From: Roseicyclus persicicus
GTDB lineage: Bacteria; Pseudomonadota; Alphaproteobacteria; Rhodobacterales; Rhodobacteraceae
DNA: 64,000 bases
NCBI RefSeq assembly: GCF_012395815.1
Contig: NZ_JAAZQQ010000001.1
Location: forward strand, 620,001 to 684,000
Reading direction: 5' to 3'
The notes beneath the pieces were generated by a model. It saw nothing but the letters and a program-made list of their open reading frames with translations. It ran no database searches and was not told where the DNA came from. Positions 40,061 to 49,086 of this stretch are shown piece by piece (the stretch's first letter is position 1; every line of letters begins with the position of its first letter). Position numbers and translations under genes: made by a program.

Positions 40061-40125
40061 CCGGCCGCGCCGGACGGTCGCGCAGATGGCCGCGTGCCGT
40101 CTGCGGGCCGGTCGGCGCGCAGGGC

Positions 40126-40211
40126 TGGTGCGGGCGGTGGGACTCGAACCCACACGGCCTGACGGCCCACGGATTTTAAGTCCGATATGTCTACCATTCC
40201 ATCACGCCCGC
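40126..40211 (-). tRNA. tRNA-Leu (UAA)
   Basis: An 86-nt class II tRNA on the minus strand. The acceptor stem GCGGGCG pairs with CGCCCGC and CCA is encoded (TGG at 40126-40128). The anticodon loop CTTAAAA gives anticodon UAA, the long variable arm GGGCCGTCAGGCCGT is typical of leucine tRNAs, and the T loop reads TTCGAGT. Confidence 0.97.
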
Positions 40212-40268
40212 ACGGGCGCCATGGCTAGCCCCTCGGGGGCGGCTTGTCCATCGCCGGGGCCCGGGGGG

Positions 40269-40293
40269 CTGCGCGCCCGGACAGGGCGCGCAG
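40269..40293. other. Strong GC hairpin in the gap after tRNA-Leu
   Basis: CTGCGCGCCC and GGGCGCGCAG form a perfect 10-bp stem with a 5-nt loop. There is no T-tract. It sits in the 284-bp gap between tRNA-Leu and the YoaP-like gene, in which I see no gene. It could end antisense transcription or shape the tRNA leader. Confidence 0.4.
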
Positions 40294-40495
40294 CGCGGTG
40301 GCTGTGGCAAGCAACGGACAGCTCCGCCGGACCCGAGCCGGCGGGCACCGCGGAGTGTCGCAAGCAAGGGTTAACGCCGCGTTGACGGCCCCTGGGGCGG
40401 CCTGCGGGCGTATTGCGGCAGATCAAGGCGCGCCCCGGCACGATCCGGCATCCTGTCCCTCGACGCGCGGGCGAGTGATGGCAAGGAGAGGGGTC

Positions 40496-41290
40496 ATGAC
40501 CCATCGCAGCCGGGATACGGTGACGGTGTCACCGCCTACCTTCGACCGGATGGATTTCGCCCGGGTCGACGCGACGCTCCCCGCCGCGCATGCCCCCTTC
40601 GACCGCGACTGGCTGATGGCCCGCTTCGCCGAGGGGCTGCAGATCCGGATGCTGCGGCCGCCCTGCGAGGGGCTGGTCCTGTTCCAGCCCGGCCGCCTGG
40701 CCTGGCGCCCGGTCGAGGGCGCGGACCGGGCCGTGGTGGTCCATGACCTGCGGGTCGGGGCGGGGCCGCTGGCCCGCGAGGGCGCCGCGCGGCTCTGGGC
40801 GGCGGTGGAACGCTTCGCGGCCTATTACGGCTATGCCGCCGTGCTGGCGCTGACCGGTGCGGGGCCGGGGCTGATCGCGCCCGCGAACGGGCCGGGCCGC
40901 GGCTGGCTGACGCTCGACCGCAGCCCCTTCGGCGACCGGCTGGTGGGGCGCATCCTGCAGGGGCCGCTGGCCCTGCCGCGCCTGCCGCAGGACTGGGCGA
41001 TGCGCGCCGCGGCGCTGGGCCCCGGCGTCGTGATCCAGACCACCGGCGAGAGCGCGACGCTCGAGGCCCGGGCCCGCGCCGTCACCGCCGCGCTGGCCCC
41101 GCATGGCGTGCGCGTCCGCCACGACCGCGCCACCTGCGCCGAGGAGACCCGGTGCTGCGCCGTGCGGCCGGGCGCCGCCTATGCCGTGGTCCTCGACGGC
41201 CGCTACCTCGGCGGGCCGGAGCTGGGCCCCGAGGGCATCCTGCGCGCCGCCCTCGGCGCCGTCGGCCCCGAGGCCTACAGCCCCGCGTAG
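40496..41290 (+). CDS. YoaP-like GNAT/thioredoxin-fold protein
   Basis: A 264-aa cytoplasmic protein; AAGGAGAGG precedes the ATG at 40496. The N-terminal half follows the YoaP/GNAT pattern ([17 protein letters not shown], then [10 protein letters not shown] and VVVHDLRVG), while the C-terminal half looks like the YoaP thioredoxin-like domain ([20 protein letters not shown], then [20 protein letters not shown]). A Cys-Cys pair at the usual position suggests redox or metal binding. The typical acetyl-CoA loop is weak, so enzyme activity is uncertain. It converges on apt, overlapping it by 16 bp. Confidence 0.55.
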   Translation: MTHRSRDTVTVSPPTFDRMDFARVDATLPAAHAPFDRDWLMARFAEGLQIRMLRPPCEGLVLFQPGRLAWRPVEGADRAVVVHDLRVGAGPLAREGAARLWAAVERFAAYYGYAAVLALTGAGPGLIAPANGPGRGWLTLDRSPFGDRLVGRILQGPLALPRLPQDWAMRAAALGPGVVIQTTGESATLEARARAVTAALAPHGVRVRHDRATCAEETRCCAVRPGAAYAVVLDGRYLGGPELGPEGILRAALGAVGPEAYSPA

Positions 41291-41823
41291 GTGCACAGCG
41301 CGTGCACCGGCACGCCCATGGCCTCCAGCCGCTTGCGACCGCCGAGATCGGGCAGGTCGACCACGAAGGTACAGCCCACCACCTCGGCCCCCAGCCGCTC
41401 GATCAGCCGGATCCCGGCCTCGGCGGTGCCGCCGGTGGCGAGCAGGTCGTCGACCAGCAGCACCTTCTGCCCCGGTTCCAGCGCATCGTCGTGGATCTCG
41501 ACCGTGGCGCGGCCGTATTCCAGCTCGTAGTCCTGCTCGATCGTCCGGGCGGGCAGCTTGCCCTTCTTGCGGATCGGCACGAAGCCCTTGGACAGCTGGT
41601 GCGCCACCGCGCCGCCGAGGATGAAGCCGCGCGCCTCGAGACCCGCCACCATGTCGATCTTTTCGCCCACGAAGGGCGCGAGCAGCTGGTCCACCGCGAG
41701 GCGGAACCCGCGCGCGTCCTGGAACAGGGTGGTCACGTCGCGGAACAGGATGCCCGCGTGCGGAAAGTCGGGGATGGTGCGGATGTAGTCCTGGACGGTC
41801 TTTTGGCTGGGCATCTGGGGCAA
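41275..41823 (-). CDS. apt: Adenine phosphoribosyltransferase
   Basis: Purine salvage enzyme making AMP from adenine and PRPP, 182 aa, cytoplasmic homodimer. The PRPP-binding motif is [17 protein letters not shown] and the adenine-loop segments are [16 protein letters not shown] and [17 protein letters not shown]. Length and motifs are standard. It follows the DUF2927 gene by 20 bp on the same strand and sits near mtnP, which produces adenine from methylthioadenosine. Confidence 0.96.
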   Translation of the reverse strand: MPQMPSQKTVQDYIRTIPDFPHAGILFRDVTTLFQDARGFRLAVDQLLAPFVGEKIDMVAGLEARGFILGGAVAHQLSKGFVPIRKKGKLPARTIEQDYELEYGRATVEIHDDALEPGQKVLLVDDLLATGGTAEAGIRLIERLGAEVVGCTFVVDLPDLGGRKRLEAMGVPVHALCTYAGL

Positions 41824-41843
41824 CGAGTCCTTGCGTGGGCGGC

Positions 41844-42512
41844 TCAGAGGCGGGGGTAGTGACGGCGCAGCGCGGCGGCATCCTGCCCGCGCAGCCAGAC
41901 GGTGGAATTGCCGGTCTCCGAGAAGATCGAGCGCGTGTAGGCCGGCGAGGCGATGTCGGTCGGCAGGCCCATGGCCTGCACCAGCTCCTCCAGCACCACC
42001 GAGGCGATCTCGCGGCGGCGGATGTCGGCGCTGATGGCGATGGCGGCGGCGACGATGTCCTCGCCGCGGGAGCGCAGGGCGACGCGGGCGATGGCGATCT
42101 CGGCGCCGTCAAGCTCGGCCACGCTGGTGCCGCCGATGGTGCCGCCCTGGGGCGTGTCGACGAGGTAGAGCGGCACGTCGAGCTCGCCCTCGTAGGCGCG
42201 GGTCAGGTAGAGCCCGGCGCCGACCGCGTTGATCTCGGCGATGGCGTCGTCGAGCGCCCGGTCGATCAGGTCGAGCTTGTAGGTCGGGAAGGCGGCCGCG
42301 ACGGCGGCGATGCCGACCCGGAGCTGCAGGCGCTGCTCGTCCGGCCAGCGGATCAAGGGTTTGGCGCAGGCGCCGCCGGGCGGGGCGGCGCAGGCGACGA
42401 GGCGGTAGAAGGCCTCGTCGGAGATCAGGTCGGGCACCGCGATGAATTCCTGCGCCGACGCCTGCGGCGCGGCGAGGAGGACGGCGAGGGCAAGGGGCAG
42501 GGCGGACCGCAT
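41844..42512 (-). CDS. Secreted DUF2927 family protein
   Basis: A 222-aa exported protein; the start at 42512 gives a compact signal peptide ([20 protein letters not shown], cleavage before QEFIA). The mature domain ([20 protein letters not shown], then [17 protein letters not shown] and [18 protein letters not shown]) looks like the metalloprotease-like DUF2927 family, where the last helix resembles a minimal zinc-protease region but without HExxH here. Function unknown. Probably co-transcribed with apt. Confidence 0.7.
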   Translation of the reverse strand: MRSALPLALAVLLAAPQASAQEFIAVPDLISDEAFYRLVACAAPPGGACAKPLIRWPDEQRLQLRVGIAAVAAAFPTYKLDLIDRALDDAIAEINAVGAGLYLTRAYEGELDVPLYLVDTPQGGTIGGTSVAELDGAEIAIARVALRSRGEDIVAAAIAISADIRRREIASVVLEELVQAMGLPTDIASPAYTRSIFSETGNSTVWLRGQDAAALRRHYPRL

Positions 42513-42697
42513 GGGCACAGGTGAGGCCAAAGGCCGGTCGCGTGCAAGCGGGGGCCGGCGCTTGCGCGCGCGGTTGTTGCGCGGCTGCCGCCGCGCGGGG
42601 GCGCGCCGCTGCCGCGGCGCGGGGGGCGGTGGCCCGGCGTGGCGCGGGGTGGGGGCCGGGCAGGGGGGCGCTGCCCCCGTCGCCTGCGGCGACTCCC

Positions 42698-42726
42698 CCG
42701 GAGTATTTCGGAAGCAAAGATGAGGG
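42698..42726 (+). repeat. REP-like intergenic repeat, family A
   Basis: CCGGAGTATTTCGGAAGCAA then AGATGAGGG. The same element with one base changed occurs at 56487-56515 and 56737-56765, and a degenerate inverted form at 44451-44484 and 54542-54577. All copies lie between genes, usually near 3' ends. Confidence 0.8.
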
Positions 42727-42737
42727 GTGGGGTGGCG

Positions 42738-43637
42738 TCAGGGCCGCAGGTGGCGGGCGAGGAAGGCGAGGGAGGCGGCGCGCATCGCCGGGGTCTCGAC
42801 GTGGCCGGTGGTGTCGGAGAGGTGGATCTCGAGCGCGGCGGGGGCGGCGGCATAGGCGCGGCGCAGGCGCGCGAGGGCCGGGTCGCGGGCCGCGGGCGGG
42901 GTCAGCGGGTCGGCCGCGCCGAGCGCCACCAGCTGCGGCCGCGGGGCGACGAGGGCCGCGACGTCGCCCATGTCGCCGCGGGGCAGAAGGCCCGGCACGG
43001 TCATGTAGGGCCCGTGCAGGTCATGCGCGCCGGTGGCGATCAGCGGCTCGATGTCGGCCAGCACGCAGAGCTGGGCGCAGGCCGCCACCCGCGGCTCCAG
43101 CGCGGCGAGCCAGTAGGCGTGGGTGCCGCCCATCGACAGGCCGAGCGTGGCGATGCGGCCGGCGTCGATCTCGGGGCGGGCGCCGAGCCAGCCGAGCGCG
43201 CGGCCGAGGTCGGCCAGCATCGCGCCCATCAGGGGCTGCCCGCGCCAGAGCCCGGCCTTGGCCAGGGCCGCCTCGGGGCCCTCGCCCTGCCGCGCGCCGA
43301 AGGGGGCGAGGTCGATGGCGAGGCTCGCGATGCCGAGATCGGCCAGCGCCGGGCCGTAGGGGCCCCGCAGGGCCGGGCGGCCGGCCAGCAGCTCCTCGGC
43401 GCCGGTCTCGTAGCGGTTGCCGTGGGCGTGGCAGTAGAGCACCGCCGGGAAGGGCCCGGGGCCGGCGGGGCGCAGGTAGAGGCCGGGGATCGGCGCCTCG
43501 CCCGGGAAGGTCAGGCGGTGCAGCGCGTGGCGGCCCAAGGGCTCGGCCGGCCCGATCCGCGCCGGGGCCGCGGCCGGGGGCGCGGCGGGCAGGCCGAGGA
43601 GCGCCCGCAGGACCGCACGGTCGAGGCGTCCGCTCAT
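42738..43637 (-). CDS. Alpha/beta hydrolase (dienelactone hydrolase-like)
   Basis: A 299-aa serine hydrolase, cytoplasmic. The nucleophile elbow is IATLGLSMGGTHAYW; the catalytic Asp is probably in VALGAADPLTPP and His in DTTGHVETPAM. The oxyanion region is FPAVLYCHAHGNRYETG. It resembles the acetyl xylan esterase/dienelactone hydrolase branch; the substrate is unknown. The start overlaps the LysE gene stop by 4 bp, so the two are translationally coupled. Confidence 0.88.
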   Translation of the reverse strand: MSGRLDRAVLRALLGLPAAPPAAAPARIGPAEPLGRHALHRLTFPGEAPIPGLYLRPAGPGPFPAVLYCHAHGNRYETGAEELLAGRPALRGPYGPALADLGIASLAIDLAPFGARQGEGPEAALAKAGLWRGQPLMGAMLADLGRALGWLGARPEIDAGRIATLGLSMGGTHAYWLAALEPRVAACAQLCVLADIEPLIATGAHDLHGPYMTVPGLLPRGDMGDVAALVAPRPQLVALGAADPLTPPAARDPALARLRRAYAAAPAALEIHLSDTTGHVETPAMRAASLAFLARHLRP

Positions 43638-44263
43638 GCCGCCCCCCGCTCGACCGTGGCCATCAGGAGCGCCATCCCGATGATCCCCGCCGCCCCGGCC
43701 CGCGCCACCCAGGGCAGCACCGCCGGCCGCAGCAGCCGCGCCCGGAGCCGGTCGGCCATCAGCGCGTAGCCGAGCGCGTTCAGCGCGGCGAGCGTCATGT
43801 AGCTCGGCACCATGATCGCCGCCTGCACCGCGTAGGGGCGGGCGGGGTCGATGAACTGCGGCGCGAAGGCCATGAAGAAGGCGATCGCCTTGGGGTTCAG
43901 GACCGTCACCGTCACCGCCCGGCCGAAGCTCTGGCGCGTGGCGACCGTGCCGGTGGCCGCCAGCGCCCGCCCGGCGCCCGGCGCCGCGCGCCACAGGCCA
44001 AGCCCGAGCCACAGGAGGTAGCCGACCCCCACCCATTTCAGCACCTGGAACAGCGTGGGCGAGCCCATCACCAGCGCCCCGATCCCCGCCAGCGACAGGG
44101 TCAGGGCCACCGCCCCGCCCAGCGCCACCCCCGCCGCCGTGGCCAGCGCCACGCGCCGCCCCTGGCTCAGCGCCAGCGACACCACCAGCATGACCGTGGG
44201 CCCGGGCAGCACGAGGATCGCCACCGACGCCGCGAGGAAGGCGAGCCAGCTGTCGAGGGGCAT
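43634..44263 (-). CDS. LysE family amino-acid exporter
   Basis: An inner-membrane exporter of 209 aa with five or six helices. The N-terminal motif SVAILVLPGPTVMLVVSLAL and NPKAIAFFMAFAPQFIDP are characteristic of LysE/RhtB proteins, which export amino acids or their derivatives. The start at 44263 is preferred because the sequence upstream is non-coding repeat DNA. Confidence 0.9.
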   Translation of the reverse strand: MPLDSWLAFLAASVAILVLPGPTVMLVVSLALSQGRRVALATAAGVALGGAVALTLSLAGIGALVMGSPTLFQVLKWVGVGYLLWLGLGLWRAAPGAGRALAATGTVATRQSFGRAVTVTVLNPKAIAFFMAFAPQFIDPARPYAVQAAIMVPSYMTLAALNALGYALMADRLRARLLRPAVLPWVARAGAAGIIGMALLMATVERGAA

Positions 44264-44450
44264 GAGAGGGGCGGGCTCCGCGGGTGACCTGTGGCCGCCA
44301 CTCAAGCCGCAAAGCGCGCGATTGTCACGCGGCCTTGTGGGGGGCAGGGGGTCACAGGGCGCCATGGGCTCACCGGCCGCGCCCGACGGACCGGGCGCCG
44401 GCGCGCCCCGCGGGGCCGGGGATGCCGCGCGTCGCCGCGCTGACCCGCAC

Positions 44451-44546
44451 CCCTTCATCTTTCCCCAAATACGCCCTTCGGGAGGACCGGCTGCCCGGGG
44501 CGCAGCGTCGCTCATCGCCGTAGGGCGGGCCTCGGCCCGCCGCCCC
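44451..44546. repeat. Two REP-like repeats between mtnP and lysE-type genes
   Basis: The 294-bp gap 44264-44557 holds no gene. At 44451-44484 is the inverted family A element (CTTCATCTTTCCCCAAATAC then GCCCTTCGGGAG). At 44517-44546 is family B, GTAGGGCGGGCCTCGGCCCG then CC, a near-perfect palindrome that recurs twice at 54610-54683. Confidence 0.75.
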
Positions 44547-44557
44547 CTTCCGCCGCC

Positions 44558-45427
<870 letters not shown>

Positions 45428-45578
45428 CCCGCCGTCCTCCGTCGCTGCGCCGCCTGCCCACAGGGAAACCACGCCCGCCCCCCGACCGGCAAGGGGCAAG
45501 GCGCACGTTGATCGGCGTCAAGGCCGCGGGGCGGGCAAGGGTGGTAAGATGCTTTCCAGGATCGGGAGGAGACCTGCC

Positions 45579-46142
45579 ATGACCGCACGGATCGTCGTCT
45601 ATTCCCTCACCGGGGTGACCCGGCGCCTTGCGCAGCGCCTGTCGGGCGAGACGGGAATGCCGGTGTCCGAGATCCGCTGCCCGGCCCATGCCGGGCCGCT
45701 GGGCCTGCTCCGCGCGGTGCGCGACGCGATCCTGGGGCGCGTGCCCGAGATCGAGGTGGTGCCGCCCATCGGCGCGGCCGAGGCGCTGGTGGTGGGCGGG
45801 CCGGCCTGGTTCGGCCGCCTCGCCCCGCCCTTGCGCAAGCTCCTGTCGCAGGCGCGGCGCCTGCCGCCGGTGGTGGGCGTGATCGTGACGCGGGCCCATG
45901 CCGGCTCGGGCTACCGGATCGAGCGCGACCTGGCGTCGTTCCTCGGGGCCCACGCGCCGGGGCCGCTGGTGCTCCTGTCGCACGAGGTCGGCCAGCCCGA
46001 GGCCCGCGGCCGCGTCCGCGACTACGCCGACAGCCTCCGCGAGCGCCTGACGCCGCGCGCCGCGAACCTGCCGCGCCCGCCGGTGTCGCCCGCCCCCCGC
46101 CGCGGACGGGTGCCCGTCACTCGCCGGGACGGTTCAGGCTGA
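45579..46142 (+). CDS. Flavodoxin family protein
   Basis: A 187-aa FMN-binding fold. GGGAGGAGA lies 8 bases before the ATG at 45579. The phosphate loop YSLTGVTRRLAQRLS matches the S-x-T-G-x-T pattern and the second flavin loop is ALVVGGPAWFGRLAPPLRKL; the third is VTRAHAGSGYRIERDL. The C-terminal 35 residues are basic and disordered. Its 3' end overlaps the convergent flavin reductase gene by 26 bp, an antisense overlap of two flavin-related genes. Confidence 0.85.
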   Translation: MTARIVVYSLTGVTRRLAQRLSGETGMPVSEIRCPAHAGPLGLLRAVRDAILGRVPEIEVVPPIGAAEALVVGGPAWFGRLAPPLRKLLSQARRLPPVVGVIVTRAHAGSGYRIERDLASFLGAHAPGPLVLLSHEVGQPEARGRVRDYADSLRERLTPRAANLPRPPVSPAPRRGRVPVTRRDGSG

Positions 46143-46722
46143 AGGTCTCGCGGATCACCGAGTAGTCGCGGTAGCCCATCCGCGTGAGCGGGTGGAAGGC
46201 CAGCACGTCGAACACGCCGTCCCGCAGGCAGTCGTCGCGCAGGTGCACGCCCGTCACCTCGCCGAAGACGGCGAAGTTGCTCTCGCCCTCCAGCTTCACG
46301 ATCTGCGTCAGCCGGCATTCCAGGTTCGCCGGGGCGCCCGCGACCCGCGAACAGGCGATGGTCCGGCACGCCGCCCGCTCGATCCCCGCCAGCGCGAACT
46401 CGTCGGTGTCCCTGGGCCAGGGCCCCGAGGTCCGGTTCATCGCGTCCTTCATCGCGTATTCCACAACGTTCACGCAGAACACGCCGGTCTCGCGGATGTT
46501 GGCGACCGTGTCCTTGGTGTCGCCCCGGTCGGGCTTGGCGCTGGTCGAGGCGAACATCACCTGCGGCGGCACGTAGGCCACCGCGTTGAAGAAGGAGTAG
46601 GGGGCGAGGTTCTCCGACCCGTCCGCGCCGCGGGTGGAAATCCAGCCGATGGGCCGCGGCGTCACGATGGCGTTGAACGGGTTGTGCGGCAGGCCGTGGC
46701 CGTCCTCGGGGCGGTAGAACAT
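46117..46722 (-). CDS. Flavin reductase-like domain protein
   Basis: A 201-aa FMN-binding split-barrel protein. Landmarks are NPFNAIVTPRPIGWISTRGA, ENLAPYSFFNAVAYVPPQVM, DTVANIRETGVFCVNVVEYA and ANLECRLTQIVKLEGESNFA. Relatives reduce flavin for partner monooxygenases or bind FMN in redox roles. The gene is complete and converges on the flavodoxin gene. Confidence 0.88.
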   Translation of the reverse strand: MFYRPEDGHGLPHNPFNAIVTPRPIGWISTRGADGSENLAPYSFFNAVAYVPPQVMFASTSAKPDRGDTKDTVANIRETGVFCVNVVEYAMKDAMNRTSGPWPRDTDEFALAGIERAACRTIACSRVAGAPANLECRLTQIVKLEGESNFAVFGEVTGVHLRDDCLRDGVFDVLAFHPLTRMGYRDYSVIRETFSLNRPGE

Positions 46723-46806
46723 CGGGCGTCATCCCTCCTCGCGTTTGTGCGAGACCTATCGGCGTGATAGGGGCGATACCAGAGGCGCAGGGCAAAAAAG
46801 ACGGGC

Positions 46807-47283
46807 ATGTATCAGCTGATCCAGGAAAAGCCGGAGGACCGCTGGGAGGTCGAGGCGCTCTACGATCTCTGCTTCGCGCCCGGCCGAACGGCGCTGTCGT
46901 CCTACCGCCTGCGCGACGGGGTGCCGCCGGTCGCCCGCCTGTGCCTCGTCGCGCGCGACGCCGACGGCATCCTGGCCGGCGCGATCCGGTTCTGGCCGGT
47001 GCGGGTGGGCCGCGCCGAGGCGCTGCTGCTTGGCCCGGTGGCGGTGCACCCCACGCGGCAGGGCGAAGGCCTGGGCGGGCTGCTGATGCGCGAGGGGCTG
47101 GCCCGCGCCGAGGAGGACCGCTGGCCGCGCATCCTGCTGGTGGGTGACGAACCGTATTACCGGCGCTTCGGCTTCACGAAGCTGGAGGGCGTGGAGATGC
47201 CGCCGCCGACGAACCCCGCCCGCGTTCTGGGGATCGGCGACTGGGAGGGGGTCACGGGCAAGGTCAGGCCCTGGGCGCACTGA
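46807..47283 (+). CDS. GNAT family N-acetyltransferase
   Basis: A 158-aa acetyltransferase. The acetyl-CoA loop is LGPVAVHPTRQGEGLGGLLM (V-H-P-x-x-Q-G-x-G-x-G), and the C-terminal strand is ILLVGDEPYYRRFGFTKLEG, typical of the YhbS-like subfamily. Substrate unknown. It ends 16 bp before a row of palindromes that separate it from the convergent GMC gene. Confidence 0.9.
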   Translation: MYQLIQEKPEDRWEVEALYDLCFAPGRTALSSYRLRDGVPPVARLCLVARDADGILAGAIRFWPVRVGRAEALLLGPVAVHPTRQGEGLGGLLMREGLARAEEDRWPRILLVGDEPYYRRFGFTKLEGVEMPPPTNPARVLGIGDWEGVTGKVRPWAH

Positions 47284-47298
47284 CGGCGTCGTCGGAGG

Positions 47299-47387
47299 CC
47301 GGAAAACTCGAGTTTTCCGGCCCGAAAAACGCGCGTTTTTCCGGCGAGAGCCTGCAGTTTCTCGACAGGCAAAACTGCAGTTTTGCC
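47299..47387. terminator. Three tandem perfect palindromes, bidirectional terminators
   Basis: In the 110-bp convergent gap: a perfect 22-bp palindrome at 47299-47320 (GGAAAACTCGAGTTTTCC core), 18 bp at 47324-47341 (AAAAACGCGCGTTTTT core) and 20 bp at 47368-47387 (CAAAACTGCAGTTTTG core). Each has an A-run before and a T-run after its centre, so each can act as a terminator on both strands. Confidence 0.75.
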
Positions 47388-47393
47388 AGCGCG

Positions 47394-49007
47394 TTACCCC
47401 CGCAGCCGCGCCCGGATCATCTCGGCCGCTTTCTCCGCGATCATCGTCACCGGCGCGTGGGTGTTGCCGCTGGTGATCGTCGGCATCACCGAGGCGTCCG
47501 CGACCGACAGCCCCCCGATCCCCTTCACCACCAGCTCCGGCGTGACCACCGCGCCCTCGTCCGGCCCCATCCGCGCCGTCGAGACCGGGTGGAAGATCGT
47601 GGTCGAGATGTCGCCTGCCGCCTTCAAGAGCGCCTCCTCCCCGTCGACCTGCGGGCCGGGCTTGATCTCCACTGGCCGGAACTCCGCCATCCGCCGCGTC
47701 GCCATCAGCGCGCGGGCATGGCGGATCGAGTCGACCGCGACCTGCTGATCGGCCGGGGCCGACAGGTAATTCGGCTTGATCGCCGGGGGCTTCATCGGAT
47801 CGGCCGAGGCGATGTGCACCGAGCCCCGGCTTTCGGGGCGCAGGTTGCAGACCGACACCGTCAGCGCGGGGAAGCGGTGGAGCGGCTGGCCGAAGGCGTC
47901 GAGCGACAGGGGCTGGACGTGGTACTCGATGTTCGGCGTCTCGTGCTCGGGCGAGGACCGGGTGAAGATGCCGAACTGCGACGGCGCCATCGCCAGCGGC
48001 CCCGAGCGTTTCAGCGCGTAGTCGAGCCCGATCTTCAGCTTGCCCAAGGGGCTCGCGTACCAGTCGTTCAGCGTCCGCGCCCCCTCGATGCGGAAGATGG
48101 TGCGGATCTGCAGGTGGTCGGCCAGGTTCTCGCCCACGCCCGGCGTGTCCTGCACCACCCCGATCCCGAGTTCCTGCAGCAGATCCGCCCGCCCGATCCC
48201 CGACAATTCGAGAATCTTCGGCGTCCCGATGGCGCCCGCCGACAGCACCACCTCGCCCTCGGCCCGCGCGTGGTGGGCCGCCCCGTCCTGCCGGAACACG
48301 ACGCCCGTCACCCGCCGCCCGTCGAGCGTCAGGCGCAGCACCTCGGCCCCGGTCACGATGCGCAGGTTCGGCCGCTTGCGGGCGGGATCGAGGAAGGCCT
48401 TGCGCGCGTTCCAGCGCAGGCCGCCCTTCTGGTTGACCTCGAAATACCCCGCGCCCTCGTTGTCGCCGCGGTTGAAGTCGTCGGTGCGCGGGATGCCCAG
48501 CTCCGCCGCCGCCTCGGCCACCGCGTCGAGGATCGGCCAGCTGAGGCGTTGCTTTTCCACCCGCAGCTCGCCCTCGCCGCCGTGGTCGGCGTCGCCGCCG
48601 CCGTGATAGCCCTCGGACCGCCGGAAATAGGGCAGCACGTCGTCCCAGCCCCAGCCGGTGTTGCCCATCTGCCGCCACAGGTCATAGTCCCGCGCCTGCC
48701 CGCGCATGTAGATCATGCCGTTGATGGAGGAGCAGCCGCCCAGCACCTTGCCGCGGGGGTAGTTCAGGGCGCGGCCGTTCAGCCCCGGCTCGGCCTCGGT
48801 CTTGAGGCACCAGTCGAGCGAGGGGTCGCCCATCGCGTAGAGGTAGCCCACCGGCACATGCACCCAGAGGCGGTTGTCGCTGCCCCCGGCCTCCAGCAGC
48901 AGCACCTTGAGCGACGGGTCCGCCGACAGCCGGTTCGCCAGCACGCAGCCCGCCGAGCCCGCGCCCACGATCACCACGTCCCAACCGCCGAAATCCCGCA
49001 GCTCCAT
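47394..49007 (-). CDS. GMC family oxidoreductase (choline/alcohol dehydrogenase-like)
   Basis: A 537-aa FAD-dependent alcohol oxidase or dehydrogenase. The FAD-binding motif is VVIVGAGSAGCVLANRLSAD, the GMC signature 1 is PRGKVLGGCSSINGMIYMRG, and signature 2 is VVLSAGAIGTPKILELSGIG. The catalytic His is probably in TTIFHPVSTARMG, with a second base near SGNTHAPVTMIAEKAAEMI. The start at 49007 gives the family N-terminus. The likely substrates are primary alcohols or choline-like compounds; no bet regulator or betaine aldehyde dehydrogenase is adjacent. Confidence 0.92.
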   Translation of the reverse strand: MELRDFGGWDVVIVGAGSAGCVLANRLSADPSLKVLLLEAGGSDNRLWVHVPVGYLYAMGDPSLDWCLKTEAEPGLNGRALNYPRGKVLGGCSSINGMIYMRGQARDYDLWRQMGNTGWGWDDVLPYFRRSEGYHGGGDADHGGEGELRVEKQRLSWPILDAVAEAAAELGIPRTDDFNRGDNEGAGYFEVNQKGGLRWNARKAFLDPARKRPNLRIVTGAEVLRLTLDGRRVTGVVFRQDGAAHHARAEGEVVLSAGAIGTPKILELSGIGRADLLQELGIGVVQDTPGVGENLADHLQIRTIFRIEGARTLNDWYASPLGKLKIGLDYALKRSGPLAMAPSQFGIFTRSSPEHETPNIEYHVQPLSLDAFGQPLHRFPALTVSVCNLRPESRGSVHIASADPMKPPAIKPNYLSAPADQQVAVDSIRHARALMATRRMAEFRPVEIKPGPQVDGEEALLKAAGDISTTIFHPVSTARMGPDEGAVVTPELVVKGIGGLSVADASVMPTITSGNTHAPVTMIAEKAAEMIRARLRG

Positions 49008-49086
49008 CGCGCCCTCCCGCTTGCCCGCCGCCGGGTTTACCCCCGGCCCGCGGCCCGCGTCCAGCGTGCGTGGACCGGCGCGCCCG

